64,000 bases of DNA, taken from assembly GCA_035771165.1 (NCBI GenBank), contig JAWNZC010000001.1:4656501-4720500 (forward strand). Direction: 5' to 3'. The position numbers were made by a program, and so were the translations under genes. Shown here piece by piece: positions 1 to 10,737 of the stretch. This DNA is from Paragorgia papillata. Lineage: Eukaryota; Cnidaria; Anthozoa; Scleralcyonacea; Coralliidae. Each line of letters starts with the position of its first letter. Position 1 is the first letter of the stretch. The notes beneath the pieces were generated by a model. It saw nothing but the letters and a program-made list of their open reading frames with translations, ran no database searches and had not been told where the DNA came from.

Positions 1-210
1 CGTGTGTGCAAGGTCGAAAACATGCCAGAATATCTTAAACTAGAATTCATCAAGGTAAAACAATCCTATATGTAGGTATGAGTTTGTTTGAGGGCATTGC
101 TTTACGGGTTGTATACCATTCTCGTTTCTGTAACCCACGTTAATGGACGCACCATGAAACGAAAGGCTTACAACATAATTTAAATTTCCTAAATCTCGAC
201 ACATTGTACT
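1..210. other. Left edge, no feature recognised
   Basis: AT-rich single-copy-looking sequence. The open frames here are short and resemble no family I know. It borders a foldback element that begins at about 211. Confidence 0.4.
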
Positions 211-655
211 ACACGCGTAAAAACGCACAACTTGTTCACGGTTGTCAACATGCGTGAACAATGTTGTGCTGCTCGCCGTGAACAAGTTGTTCACTTATGA
301 TTCGAACAACTTGTTCACGGATAAATCAACAGTCATGAACAAGTTCCAACAGCACATTTTTATAGCCAACAACGTTGTTCGCACATGATACAACATGTTG
401 TAACAGCATGACGAAATAACAACGATGAACAACAATGTTAATACAACAATGGTGAACATGGTTGATATATCAACACGTTCTTCGGTTGTTACAACATGCG
501 TGAACCACGGTTTGTTTCATCAAGCTGTAACAACTTGTTGAAACAATGATGAACAATGTTGTTCATTTATCAATGTTGTTCACATATGTCAACAAGTTGT
601 TAAAGCATTGTTCAGGCAACAATGCTGTAACAACTTGCGAGATTTTTACGCGTGT
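211..655. mobile_element. Foldback element rich in GTTGTTCA/TGAACAAC half-sites
   Basis: The ends are inverted copies of ACACGCGTAAAAA (211 and 643-655). The interior is a dense run of palindromic words such as AACAAGTTGTTCA and AACAATGTTGTTCA in both orientations, separated by a few bases. No coding potential is seen. This is a non-autonomous MITE-like unit. It resembles in design, but not in exact sequence, the TTCAACATGTTGAA-rich elements at 6763 and 43052. Confidence 0.6.
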
Positions 656-800
656 ACACGTCAGTGTTAGCAGCCCACGAAAATTTTAGCGAGAAATATT
701 GAAACGTTGGGAAGTTATTACTTTCCCAAAACATTTCGGTGAAATAAGCATTAGACTGGAGAAAAAGCGCTTGAGAAGCTTTCACATGACGACACATTAA

Positions 801-1272
801 AGTGCCTATGAAACGAAAATTAAGTCTGTTTATTTGAAAGAACACTTCACATGACAGAGTAATATATTTTGTAGTTTTTCGTTTCCTTGCTTCGTTGTTG
901 AGATATTTCAGTTTGTTTGATATGCAAATTAAACATTTTGACGCCACATGTGCAATTGTGCATAATGAGTTATCAGAGAAGGTTATATATCTTTGCTATT
1001 ATCAAACCAAACTTAATTCGATGGAAGTATGTGTGTTTCTCTCACAACGCCAAACATGTAGAATTTTCAAGTGATTATGTTTGATAATAGCAAAGATATA
1101 TAACCTTCTCTGATAACTCATTATGCACATGTGACGTCAAGTTGTTTAATTTACATTTCAAACAAACTGAAATATCTCAAGAACGAAGCAAGGAAACGAA
1201 AAACTGCAAAAGATGTTACTCTATCATTTTAAGTGTTCTTTCAAATGAGACAAACTTAATTTTCGTTTCATG
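801..1272. mobile_element. TTAA-flanked foldback MITE, family A, copy 1
   Basis: The two halves are inverted copies along almost their whole length; the turn is near 1035. The left end reads TTAA then AGTGCCTATGAAACGAAAAT and the right end finishes ...ATTTTCGTTTCATG. Relatives lie at 27779, 27899, 31958, 44666, 51338 and 53602. TTAA at the target site is the piggyBac hallmark, so a piggyBac-type transposase is the likely mover (inference). Confidence 0.8.
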
Positions 1273-1339
1273 TGGGTGGTCCTTACATTGACAGACTTAA
1301 AGCGCACCCCCTCCATGTAGCAGGCCACTGACCCCACAA

Positions 1340-1700
1340 TTTGTGAGTACGACTGACCTATATAGCAATGTTCTATGGGTATCAGCCTATCATAATCTGG
1401 AGTCAAAACTATTGTGTAGTGGGGGTGCTACGTGGTCGACGTTTTCTCGCTTCTCCTCCTCGACTATGAAAACTCTTCTACAAATCCTGTCTAAAAAGCG
1501 ACCAAACAAAGATAGCGGAAAACGGGTTGCCTTTGGTGGCGACCGCTGACCCTATTCTGCCCGATATGTTTGGGATCAGCCGCGCCTGCAGTGCAGTCAA
1601 TCCAGTTAAAACATTTATCTGAAAAAGGTCAGCGGTTACTACTGTGGGAGAAAGGACCCATAAATTTCTGTCTTGGATTGGTCCATAAAGATCATAAATA
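1340..1700. repeat. Dispersed repeat D, copy 1
   Basis: Shares blocks with 8380-8810: GACCTATATA, a segment around GGCGACCGCTGACC, TTCTGCC, GCAGCCGCG-like sequence, and GTTACTACT followed by a GACAAAGGACC-like block. The order and spacing are similar, so these are two diverged copies of one dispersed repeat. No protein is recognised. The rest of 1273-2209 shows only a short tandem duplication of ACAATGATGATTTT near 2072-2115. Confidence 0.5.
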
Positions 1701-2209
1701 AAACTAGAGGGGGCATTGGGGCCCAAATCGGGTAACCATTTGAAGGCTGCCATCTTGGATCAATTGGGGGGCAAAATTGCAAACCCGAATGTAAAACTAC
1801 TCGGTCCCAGACTTTTCTTACTATCCAAGCTCTCGGATTTCATTTTCGTAAATTGTTTCATTTCCAGGAAATTGGCTACACGCACATGCGCATTGTTGAG
1901 GGCGTAAACAGCTTACTTCAGATGTCTGGACTGTTGGCGCGACTATGTATGAAGACCGCTGTACCGGAGAACTGAAGCGTGCAAGGTGGAGTCCTATTAA
2001 TGTTTTTATTGTTAACAGGGAAATGAAAATAACACTTTGAAAACGGCCGTAGAAAAAATGCATGACACCGAACAATGATGATTTTCGGAACATTCCGGAC
2101 AATGATGATTTTTGGAACATTGGTCTATTTTTGGCTACCTACACACGTCATCAGCTCTGTATATTCATTCATTATTTCGTGATGTCAAGGGGCCAACTTT
2201 GATACTAGC

Positions 2210-2249
2210 CGATCTTTATCTAGCCTGCGAGCAGGCTAGATAAAGATCG
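2210..2249. repeat. Perfect 40-bp palindrome
   Basis: Two exactly complementary 19-base arms (CGATCTTTATCTAGCCTGC and its reverse complement) are separated by GA. It could extrude as a cruciform. It belongs to no other repeat seen in the window. Confidence 0.85.
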
Positions 2250-2500
2250 AAGAAAGGGGAGAGAGCCTGCACGGACTCCATACAATTTTGAACATAAACG
2301 CAATTAGGAATGGTCGTGCTTTTTAAAATCTCATTGCTTGCGCATTGTACGTTGAAAGTACTGGGTGTTAGCGTCTTGGCGCCAAAAATATAAAAGAAAA
2401 ACAAACAAAATAATACCCCACAAGCGATAAATAATGTCAGTGTTGTTTATCGATAATAATTTTATTAGTAATGGGCTGTGATCTTAGTGAATGTGTCTTA

Positions 2501-2661
2501 GGGGGCTTTCCATTTACACGGTTAGACCGGTCAGTCCGGTTAAATGGAACACGATTCGTTTGAGGCCGGGGATGGTCTGACTGGAAAATTTGGTCCTAAT
2601 CAAAAGCAAGTCCATTCTGGCCGGACTGATCGGTCTAACCTTGTCAATTGGAAAGCGCCCC
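2501..2661. mobile_element. Small foldback MITE, family B, copy 1
   Basis: A 161-bp unit with imperfect inverted ends (GGGGGCTTTCCATTTACAC and ...AATTGGAAAGCGCCCC) and internal GGTTAGACCGGTCAGTCCGG / GGACTGATCGGTCTAACC. A nearly identical copy lies at 30129-30289, so it is a recently mobile family. Confidence 0.75.
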
Positions 2662-2663
2662 TG

Positions 2664-3190
2664 GTCTCGGACTATTGGGTCTCGATCTCGGACCAGTGGG
2701 CCTCAGTTTTGGACCAGAGGGTCTTGGTCTTGGACCAGTGGGTCTGGGTTTTAGACCAGTGGGTCTAGGTCTCGGACTAGTGGGTCTCAGTTTTGTACCA
2801 GTGGGTCTGGGTCTCGGACTAGTGGGTGTAGGTCTCGGACTAGTGGGTCTCAGTTTTGGACCAGTGGGTCTGGGTCTCGGACTAGTGGGTCTCAGTTTTG
2901 GACCAGTGGGTCTGGGTCTCGGACTAGTGGGTCTCAGTTTTGGACCAGTGGGTCTGGGTCTCGGACTAGTGGGTCTAGGTCTCGGACTAGTGGGTCTAGG
3001 TCTTGGACCAGTGGGTCTGGGTCTCGGACTAGCTGTCTAGGTCTCGGACCAATGGGTCTCAGTCTCGGGTAAGTAGGTTTCGGTCTTGGACCAGTGGATC
3101 TCGGTCTCGTCATGAGTCTACGGTCTCGGTCTTGGACTCATGTCTCTCAGTATTGTACCAGTGGGTCTAGGACTAGTGGATCTGAGTTAG
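2664..3190. repeat. 21-bp minisatellite (GGTCTCGGACTAGTGG type)
   Basis: About 25 imperfect copies of a 21-bp unit in two main variants, GGGTCTAGGTCTCGGACTAGT and GGGTCTCAGTTTTGGACCAGT. Because 21 is a multiple of 3, the array holds an open frame of 130 codons (2648-3040) reading as Gly/Leu/Val heptads. I read that as an artefact of the repeat, not a gene. It directly abuts the family B MITE. Confidence 0.85.
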
Positions 3191-3237
3191 TATTCGAGGT
3201 TATTTAATAATTGAGTCGGTTTCCTTTGTTTTTTGTA

Positions 3238-3348
3238 GGGATGTATCTATGATAAATACCTGGTAAGAGGTATATATACAGATATATACTTCTTCAAGAG
3301 GTATATATCTGTATATATTCCTCTTACCAGTATATACAGATGCATCCC
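3238..3348. repeat. AT-rich foldback
   Basis: GGGATG...CTGGTAAGAGGTATATATACAG on the left pairs with CTGTATATATTCCTCTTACCAG...CATCCC on the right; the loop is near 3290. No coding potential. Confidence 0.7.
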
Positions 3349-3936
3349 GTGAATTTGCAAATAAGCAATATCATTGCTCAATGCAACGGGATCTTGCCTA
3401 AACCATCTCGAGTAAAGTACACTGGTAGCGCCACCAATCGAGAAGTAGAGACAAGCGTTTGTCTATCTCGATTCTCGAAGTAGGTTACGCTGAACCCGCT
3501 TGTAGCGCCCTATACGAGAGGCAAACTTTCATTGCGTAACTGGTCTCTTATCTCAAGAATTTATTCCAGTTTGCCTAGAACATAAAATGTGGGACTAATA
3601 CTAAATCAATGCGCATGTCTACACTGTTGTTGTTTATATAGACGACTATCTAATAATAGTTTATTGCGTGAATTTACATTAGATCAATGGTAATCACTGA
3701 ACCGGTCGTATTAAATTGTTATTTAAAACAACAATCTGTCTTACTTTTGCATAAAAGATCGCGTCAAGCGCGTGTAATGATTTACACTGAAAGAGGTTTA
3801 GATATATAAATGGCGATTGCATTTCAAATAAAGATAGTTACCGTAAAAAATTGTCAGCCTTTACACACACGATGATAGCCACATTTGGTAATTGATGTAT
3901 TTAGAAAACCTCTTCAACTATTAAATAAGTAAGTTT
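3349..3936. other. No feature recognised
   Basis: Mixed sequence with short AT-rich tracts. I see no exon with homology, no tandem repeat and no long inverted repeat. Confidence 0.4.
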
Positions 3937-4582
3937 TATTATATGGCTGGATTTGATTTCCGGTCCGTACGCAAAACGACGCACGCTGATTGGTTCCCGA
4001 GAGGTCGGGATTTTACGATATTGACCTCCGGTCTGTGTCCGGGTCAATACGCTTTTTTCTCGGCCCTCCAAGTTTTGGCGAGAACATTTCTCAGTTGATT
4101 TGAATACAAATAAAAGAGAACTGGTTATCTTTATTCAAATATTCTGAACAATAAAATGTGTTGGAACATTACTGCTGGTTTTCTTTAAAGCTGTTTATCT
4201 AAAAACACGACAAATAAAAGCCGAATTGGTGTAAACAAGAAGGCCAAGAAGCGACACGAAAAAGTTAACAGGTAAGGTAAACAGCATACTCCCAAGACGA
4301 AAACAACGCTCGAAGCTTAAAAATAAAGTTAACCAATAGCCATATAATAAATTCCTTATTAACCTCGTTTGCTCGGTCTGTACGGGAAAGTATTTGCCCT
4401 CGGTTTTATCGCACAAACCTCGCTCCTTCGTCGCTTGGTCTGTACGAAAACCTCAGGCAAATACTTTCCCGTACAGACCTCGCACTCGGTTAATAAGTCT
4501 TTAATATACCTCGGATGTCGGCTTTATGCCAGATACAGCCCCCTCGGGGTTATGTATCTGGCATAAAGCCTCCATCGGTATA
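3937..4582. repeat. Cluster of nested palindromes with TCG-rich loops
   Basis: TTATTATATGGCTGG at 3937 is inverted at about 4338-4352. Inside the cluster, 4375-4479 is a hairpin with near-perfect arms of about 24 bp (GGTCTGTACGGGAAAGTATT...) around a loop holding CCTCGCTCCTTCGTCGCTTGG. A second hairpin at 4505-4582 has arms containing GGCTTTATGCCAGATAC and loop CCCTCGGGG. It belongs to the same style of palindrome as 8871, 34174, 41061, 42012 and 62385. Confidence 0.7.
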
Positions 4583-4597
4583 TAACTCTTACTGGGA

Positions 4598-4890
4598 GCA
4601 CGGGTGGCGTGTGCTGTTAGCGCGCTGCCTCTCACCAATAGTTAAGCCCGGTCGGACGGGGTTAGTACTTGGATGGGTGACCGTCTGGGAATAACCTCGT
4701 TCTCGAGCTTGGACCATGTGAGTAGAGTTTAGTTGATCTCTCCTGTGCTTCGAGGGTTTTTCGCCGGGTTCTCCGGTTTTCCTCCCTCCGTAAAATCAAC
4801 ACCTAGGTCTTAGTTGGGATCCGTGGTCTGAACTGTGTTGTTGGCGGCAGCATAAAGCGCCTTTGATATGCCTCAACACGGCCACGGTGA
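4598..4890 (+). mobile_element. 5S rRNA-derived SINE, copy 1
   Basis: The segment from about 4636 to 4700 matches the 3' half of animal 5S rRNA: AGTTAAGCCCGG, GGTTAGTACTTGGATGGG, TGACCGTCTGGGAATA. That region carries the internal RNA polymerase III promoter (box A, intermediate element, box C) of 5S genes. The 5' third of 5S is replaced by unrelated sequence (GGGTGGCGTGTGCTGTTAG). The 3' body (TTTTCGCCGGGTTCTCCGG ... TTTGATATGCCTC) is shared with copies at 52645 (+) and 58740-59026 (-). This fits the SINE3 class. It is not a functional 5S gene. Confidence 0.85.
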
Positions 4891-5067
4891 AAATTTCTAA
4901 ATTGCCTGATAAGCCACCCATAACTTTGTAATGCGCATTTGATCATATCCACATGTTAATTTGCGCAATAGAAATATTAAATCATTAAATCATTACTTAG
5001 GTTATTGAGAGAACGACATGTTTTGAATGTTCGTTTGTTTGTTATTTTTACGTTTCTATTGTATTTC

Positions 5068-6527
5068 TTAAATAGATTTTCTACTTTTCTCTCTTTTTCT
5101 CATTTTCCTTTTCTTCCTCTTCTTGCTCTTCCTTTCTTCACCTTCTCTCACTATACGAAAGTGGAGTTTTAATGTAGTCGGGTAGTAGCCCACTTCGGTC
5201 ATCATGACCGACACAAAATATACGCTCTTCGCTTTCAGTCTCAAAACCATGGGCAGATGCGTTGACGGTCTCACATTATCCGTAAACGCACTGAACGTCA
5301 CCTTGAACACCTGATCACTGCAAACATTTGCAATCTCGTAGACTTCCACTCCGACAAAATCGTCTTTGCCAGTATTCTCCTTGTATGTCCTCTTTATCAA
5401 CAACAAACAAGGCTTCAGCTTGCGGAAGTCTGAGTTTTTACTGACTATATCGTAAAGAGAAGGTCCATTTCCCTTTTCCTCAGCGCCTGTCTTTGGTTTA
5501 TTACAGACGCATAACTGGAGGTTGACCCCTGGGTCAGCGCATTGTTTGTAGAAGCCGTACTGGGATATTCTGTTGTACGACACTAGCTTCATCTCGAAAG
5601 ACGATGTGTCTGTTTTCTGGTTCGATTCCACCTGCAACGTTATGAGTTCCTCTTGATCCACAATGTTCCCCGATTGTACCTTCACGTCTATCGTCGTCAC
5701 CAGGGCTCCCTTGGCCGTCTGACGTTGACGAACGTTGTTGATGCGCTGTATACGCAATCGCTGACACGCTCCGAACAGCGCGAGGCGTTCGCCAGATGGC
5801 TTTCCAACTCCTCGCGAAGCCAATAGAGACTCTTGGATCTGGTTGTTCAGCTGACCGATGGCGAATTCTGCCAGGGCCATTTGAGCAGTCGAATTCTCGA
5901 CCGCCATATCCCATCCTTCACAAAGACAAAAGTTAGGCGTACTCAACTGCAGGTCATCGCATGTTCGTTTCTCTGAAATCGCCTTGAATATTCCAACTGG
6001 CTTTAACTTGGACCGTGTGTCGTAGTTCGCTAATTCCACCAAACCAGCTCGGATATCGAATAGGTTAAGCAAACGGTATTGGTTGGTCTTCAAATTTGAG
6101 ACGATTTCTTCACCGAATTTCTCGCCGAGTTGTTTCGGTAGAACAGTGAGTAGTATAGGGTGGTACATCTCGAACCGACCTTCCAGCATCTTTACCTGAT
6201 ACTCTGTATACGTGTTTCCATGGTCGGCGAAGATGATGGTGATTGTGTTTGGTTCATTCGCCACGGCGTCGATTAGATCCGTGAGGTCCCGATCCAAGGT
6301 TTGCACGCGGAGGCCGATGTCGTCGTGGGCAACGTTGGTTTCCGTGTAGGAGAATAAGGGTTTGCTTTGCGGCCTTCTGCCGATGGTTTCGAGGTAGTGT
6401 GTGAGGTAGTCGAAAAGATATCTGTGATGATGCTTGCCGTTGAAACATATCTGATGATCTTCCACGTCTTGAAACGCTGTTGTCTTTTGATATCCATCCA
6501 GGATTTCGCAGGACGCGTCTGTTATGC
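5068..6527 (-). CDS. DUF229 protein, exon 2 (3' end)
   Basis: 1460 nt ending in TAA at 5070-5068. It begins ITDASCEILDG and includes the HHHRYLFDYL segment, the DHG metal site and the polybasic tail (from about residue 868). The acceptor AG is at 6529-6528. Open frames on the same DNA at 5534-5914 and 6254-6562 are shadows. Confidence 0.9.
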
Positions 6528-8303
6528 CTAAAATCCATCGGAGAGAAGGTGTTAGAATTCATGTATATATTACTAAACCAATAAAACTAGTTTAAGAGGG
6601 TTGGTAGGTTGTTCGTTGATTGGTTGTTACAGTTCGTTCGTTCGTTCGTTCGTTCGTTCGTTTGTTTGTTTGTTTGTTTGTTTGTTTGTTTGTTTGTTTG
6701 TTTGTTTGTTTGTTTGTTTGTTTGTTTGTTTGTTTGTTTCAGTCGTATTTTCTGTGAAAGACTAAAGGCCTGGCCAAACGCTTTCAACATTTCACGCAAC
6801 ATCGTTCAACATTGTTGAACGCATGTTGAACGAAAATTTGAACATGTTCAAATTTCGTTCAACATCATTCAACACCATTCAACAACGTTCAACAACGTTC
6901 AACATCATTCAACAGGGTGGTCAAACGCTTTCAACATGTTGAATCACGGTTGAATTCAACAATGTTGAACGATGTTGAATGAAATGTTGAAAGCGTTTGG
7001 CCAGGCCTTAAAACTGTCGATCAAAATATTCCACGTCCTACACATTCAAAAACTTATTTCTGTTGTGCCACCAACAGAATCATGGTAAAAAAAATATACC
7101 TGTGGAATCGATATTAGCTTCTTTTAATTTTGGTTGTAATGCTTCCCACTCCGAAACCTTGAGGCTATCCATAATTCCATAATGAGATTTCCAACACAAA
7201 TCATTATTAAGCATTGTCTGGTAACCAGCCCGTTTGAAAATCCCGAGCAGAACTTCCATGCTGGTTGGAGCGTCCTCCTTGTCTGACTTGGTGTAATTTT
7301 CAGGAAACAATGCCCCGCTAAACAAAGCGTGTTCATTCTCGTGCGTGTGGCCATGAACGGACTGAAAGAGCTCAAAATCGAATATATGCGCTTTGTAGTT
7401 CGGATCGTGTTGCTTTCGCCGTAAGTGGTCGACAGTTTTTGGAAGCGAGCGATAAAAATGTGGCCGCGAGATCGAGTCTAAGAGAACGATATTAACGTTA
7501 ACCTTCTCAATCGATGATTTGACTTGACGTTTGAATACGCTATCTGGTGGCAATACGGTCAACAATTGGGAGATGTTTTCACCGTGTTTCAACCCACTGC
7601 ATGTCATGAATAGAAAGTTGAAACCATTCTCACGGGTCTTCCTCGCCGCGTCTCTGACAGCTAATTGCATGTGTTTGTTGCTCGTCGACCCGGGTAGATC
7701 TTGCACCAACATATAGCCATCCGAAGGATTGACGATTTTCAGACGAATGGTTCTGTTTCTACTGCACGGCGAGAGATCGCATCTGACTTTGAAAGTCGAC
7801 GGACGCGCTTTCCTGTGTACTTCGGAAATCTTACAGAGTTCGTAAGGGGGCACTTCTTGATCGTGACACGTGGCTATTTCAGGCATCGGGGTGAAAAGGT
7901 CAGCGGTGTATTCGCAGGCGTCTTCAGAGGGGAGATGCGGGCGACATAAGGTGTTGTTGGAAAAGTAGTCGATTTCCTCTTGTTGGTGTATCGTCATTTT
8001 GGGGCACGCTGATTGGCCTGATCTGAATAGCTCTGTTTTGATGGTGTCATCTTCGTACTGAGTTTGCCTTTCGCTTTCACTTTGGCTTTCGGAGAAAAAT
8101 GGCTCCGTTTCTGGTGTTCCGAAGAGAGCTGGTATCCTATATTCTAAATATTGTGTGTCTACTTCCTTCGGGCGCTGGGGTATTCGTAACATAAGTATCA
8201 CGTTGAACACGAAGCAGAAGGCGAAAATACTCAGGATCAACTTCTTTGACCTCGTGAAGCAACATGTGTGATATAAAGACGAGAGTTTCTTGAATTGTCT
8301 CAT
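5068..8303 (-). CDS. DUF229 family (sulfatase-fold) type II membrane protein, two exons
   Basis: Exon 1 is 8303-7100 and exon 2 is 6527-5068. Joined (donor ACAG|GTATAT, acceptor TTTAG|GC, phase 1) they give 887 aa with no frame break. Residues 22-39 form one hydrophobic anchor after a basic N-terminus, so the bulk is probably extracellular or lumenal. The ectodomain has many Cys and N-glycosylation sequons, then the DUF229 core. That core includes LLDSISRPHFYR (274-285, sulfatase-like metal/nucleophile region) and FADHG (501-505, sulfatase-type metal-binding Asp-His). The family belongs to the alkaline phosphatase/sulfatase superfamily; its substrate is not established. The last 20 residues are almost entirely Lys/Arg, which is unusual for a secreted end. 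The single intron holds a TTCG/TTTG microsatellite and a MITE. The start is the first Met before the anchor. DUF229 membership is confident; enzyme activity is not shown. Confidence 0.9.
6632..6739. repeat. (TTCG)n(TTTG)n microsatellite in the DUF229 intron
   Basis: About 7 TTCG followed by about 20 TTTG units. The abrupt switch from TTCG to TTTG suggests CpG decay of an original TTCG array (inference). Confidence 0.95.
6763..7011. mobile_element. TTCAACATGTTGAA-rich MITE, family C, copy 1
   Basis: Inverted ends AAGGCCTGGCCAAACGCTTT and ...AAAGCGTTTGGCCAGGCCTT. The interior is many TTCAACA/TGTTGAA words. A near-identical copy lies at 43052-43275 inside a bleomycin hydrolase intron. This copy sits in the DUF229 intron. 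Confidence 0.85.
7100..8303 (-). CDS. DUF229 protein, exon 1
   Basis: 1204 nt encoding residues 1-401 plus one base of codon 402. It holds the membrane anchor, the Cys-rich stem and the first sulfatase-like block. The donor is GTATAT at 7099-7094. Confidence 0.9.
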
Positions 8304-8870
8304 GCTGTGATTCTCGCGTCGAAATTTACCTAACGGTATCTACGGGGTGAAAAAGACAAATCTATTAGTACCATTTGTCGTAACCACTGACCTATATATA
8401 GCTGGACTGCGCGTTCCTTCCAAAAAGTGAGCGGACAAGGATGACGGGAAAACGAGTCTTCTCTCATGATAGCGACCGCTGACCGTATTCTGCCAATATG
8501 TTAACACTGACTGTGGGCGCAGCCGCGTCCGCAGGCCGATCAATTCAGATATAAATTAATTTAATGAGGTTAGTTATAACCAAGGTTAAACCAAAGGAGA
8601 CGCGCTCTTGAGGGTGGAATGTAGACGTGACGTCAGGCTTAACTTGACATATCACGCAATATTTATCGCATAGACCAAACAACGAGCAAAGCTAAACGCT
8701 AACCGGTATTTTCTCCCCGAACAAATATGGTAACGTATGGCTTAATGAAAAAAAAGTTCAGCTGTTACTACTATAAGACAAAGGACCATTAGCCGCATCT
8801 TGGATCGGTCACCCTTTGCCAGTCATTGATATATCAATAGGCACCCGCAGTCCAGTTATTAGTATGTAAT
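8304..8870. repeat. Region upstream of the DUF229 gene, with dispersed repeat D copy 2
   Basis: About 8380-8810 shares ordered blocks with 1340-1700 (CACTGACCTATATATA, GCGACCGCTGACC, GCAGCCGCG, GTTACTACT). No TATA box or promoter can be placed with confidence. The translation start of the neighbouring gene is preceded by CGACGCGAGAATCACAGC. Confidence 0.45.
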
Positions 8871-9012
8871 ATATCATACACTCGGAGGAGTGTTTCATCA
8901 GGATATCCAAACACCTCGAAGTTTGTTCAAAAACCTCGGCTTCGCCTCGGTTTTCAACAAACGTCTCAGTGTTTGGATATCCTGATGAAACACTCCTCCG
9001 AGTGTATGATAT
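8871..9012. repeat. Long palindrome, family E, copy 1
   Basis: Arms of about 44 bp starting ATATCATACACTCGGAGGAG are nearly exact inverted copies around an inner hairpin with loop CCTCGGCTTCGCCTCGG. A second copy is at 41061-41204. The motif CATGAATTATTAATGAG occurs about 90 bp to the right (9103). Confidence 0.85.
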
Positions 9013-9216
9013 AGCATCTCAAACAATCAGTATTTTAAGAGAAAATCAACCTCCGATATCCAAACCACCGACACGGTACAGATTTCCTTTGTGTTTTCTT
9101 CATGAATTATTAATGAGTTTGAGATATATAGGTCCGTGGTAAAAGAAATATGTTGCAACGAACATTGCAGTTCCGCGAACCGTTTTCCACGACAGGCTTT
9201 TAAATTAAAGCAGTGT

Positions 9217-9448
9217 TAAGCCCGAATCAAACGAGAACGCAAGTCATCGCAAGTTGGCAGTCACGCTATCTCAGCCAGCCGCTCTGAATAGTTTCCCGAA
9301 AATATTATGTACCGTGACAAAGTTAAACTTGTTTAAAACACTCATGAAACCTTTCTTTATTTTGTTAATTTGGGGAGTTCGAACGACCACCACAGAAATT
9401 CTGACTGCCAACTTGCGATGACTTGCGTTCTCGTTTGATTAGGGCTTT
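9217..9448. mobile_element. MITE family F, copy 1
   Basis: Inverted ends TTAAGCCCGAATCAAACGAG and ...CTCGTTTGATTAGGGCTTTA with internal inverted GCAAGTCATCGCAAGTTGGC / GCCAACTTGCGATGACTTGC. The copy at 15839-16079 is in the opposite orientation. TTAA-like edges suggest a piggyBac-type mover. Confidence 0.8.
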
Positions 9449-10154
9449 ACACTGTGCAATTTTTCGTGAAACTTGTCTGGCAATTTTGTTGCGACGCAAG
9501 TTGCAAGAGAAATTGTATAGAGATATTTAGAGATAAATTGTATAGAGATAGAGATATTTGGTGCAGCAAGCGTTGCACGAAGTAGAACCAAGTTCTGCTT
9601 TTCACAAAATTGAAGCATTTACGGAAAATTGCATAGTGTAACACTGGTTTAAATTACAGCAGTTTAGCGACATGCTGGGCTGTATTTTGAAATCGGAGCC
9701 GGGGGGAGAACAGTCGTTTATTTTAATGGTGTACTGTATTAGGGATGCGCGTTTACAACTTTATACATACTGTACATACGCATATTAACCCAACCCAGTA
9801 GCTCACTACATTAAAAGTACATTCCTAGCAAGCCATGTATGTTCATGGTATGGTTCATGTCATACGGTCGTATCAGCTCTATGCGAATTTCCGCGTTTGG
9901 GCAACAACACGTATTATTGAATTTAATATTGATGATAAAGTAAAGGATCAACAAAGTCAAAAACCTTTAATACTCATCGCTTTGTTGTTAGCCATCCTTT
10001 CCCACGACAATGTACAAAGGACACGGTGAACACAGAGAGAAACCATTTGTATACTTGTGTCATCATTCTCCACATTCTCCTGTCATGGCCTAAATCCTAA
10101 GGACTCTAACCTCTTCACACGGCTTAAGTTACCAACGGAAATGAATTGATCTGA
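9449..10154. other. No gene recognised
   Basis: It contains a short direct duplication (AGAGATA...AAATTGTATAGAGATA, about 9520-9560) and AT-rich sequence. The open frames are short and family-less. Confidence 0.35.
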
Positions 10155-10517
10155 TATCTTTCTTCAATTCGCAACTTCAAACATCGTCAAGCGGTTACAA
10201 AATTAAGAATTTCAGCTCATAAACTACCTGTTGAAACTGGTCGATACGGAAATGTTTCATACAGTGAAAGATTATGCAAACATTGTGACCTAAATGAGAT
10301 TGGGAACGAACAACACCTTTTAATGTCATGCAGAAACACAAAGTTCGCCGATCTTAGAGTTAATTTTATGGAAAGTCTCTGTAAAATAAATAACTCATTT
10401 TCTAAATTTAGCTATCAAGACCTTTTCATGTATGTCATTGCTATGCAAGACAAAACAATTATGACTTTGGTAGCTAAATACTGTTTTAATGTTTTAACAA
10501 GTTTTGAAAGTTTATAG
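10155..10517 (+). pseudogene. 3' end of a non-LTR retrotransposon (LINE) reverse transcriptase ORF
   Basis: The reading frame gives the usual tail of LINE ORF2 proteins: KLRISAHKLPVETGRYGN, then a CKHC...HLLMSC zinc-knuckle-like Cys/His motif, ending in TAG at 10515-10517. An in-frame TGA near 10150 and the absence of reverse transcriptase and endonuclease domains show a 5'-truncated copy. CR1/L2-like affiliation is a guess from the C-terminal motif. Confidence 0.7.
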
Positions 10518-10670
10518 TTGAGCACGTACTCTAGTTTATATGTTATATGTATATATGGTATCTGGTATTTATGTTGTTTGAATAAAGTTTCTGATTTAGG
10601 GTTTTGGTTAGGTTTAGGGTTTCCACGGGGGTTGTGGTTAGGTTGGTGGTGTGGGGATAGGGAATTCATT

Positions 10671-10731
10671 TTTAAAAATGATGATTATTGTCATTTCTAG
10701 GACATTTCACAAATGACGATAATCATCATTT
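10671..10731. repeat. Short hairpin (AAATGATGATTATTGTCATTT)
   Basis: AAAATGATGATTATTGTCAT pairs with ATGACGATAATCATCATTT. The loop is near 10700. It sits just left of the foldback at 10738. Confidence 0.7.
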
Positions 10732-10737
10732 CGAGAT

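Noticed and set aside
2648..3040. 130-aa Gly/Leu/Val heptad protein
   Set aside because: By-product of the 21-bp minisatellite; no start context, splice signals or flanking coding sequence.
4598..4700. 5S rRNA gene
   Set aside because: Only the 3' part of 5S is present, and the same 5S-body fusion recurs at two other loci, so it is a SINE.
5534..6562. Extra proteins antisense-frame to the DUF229 exon (126 aa, 102 aa, 74 aa)
   Set aside because: Same-strand shadow frames of exon 2; they lack domains, and the conserved DUF229 frame occupies the DNA.
10560..10640. Telomere-like TTAGGG words
   Set aside because: Only a few irregular TTAGGGTTT/GGTTAGG words, no array.
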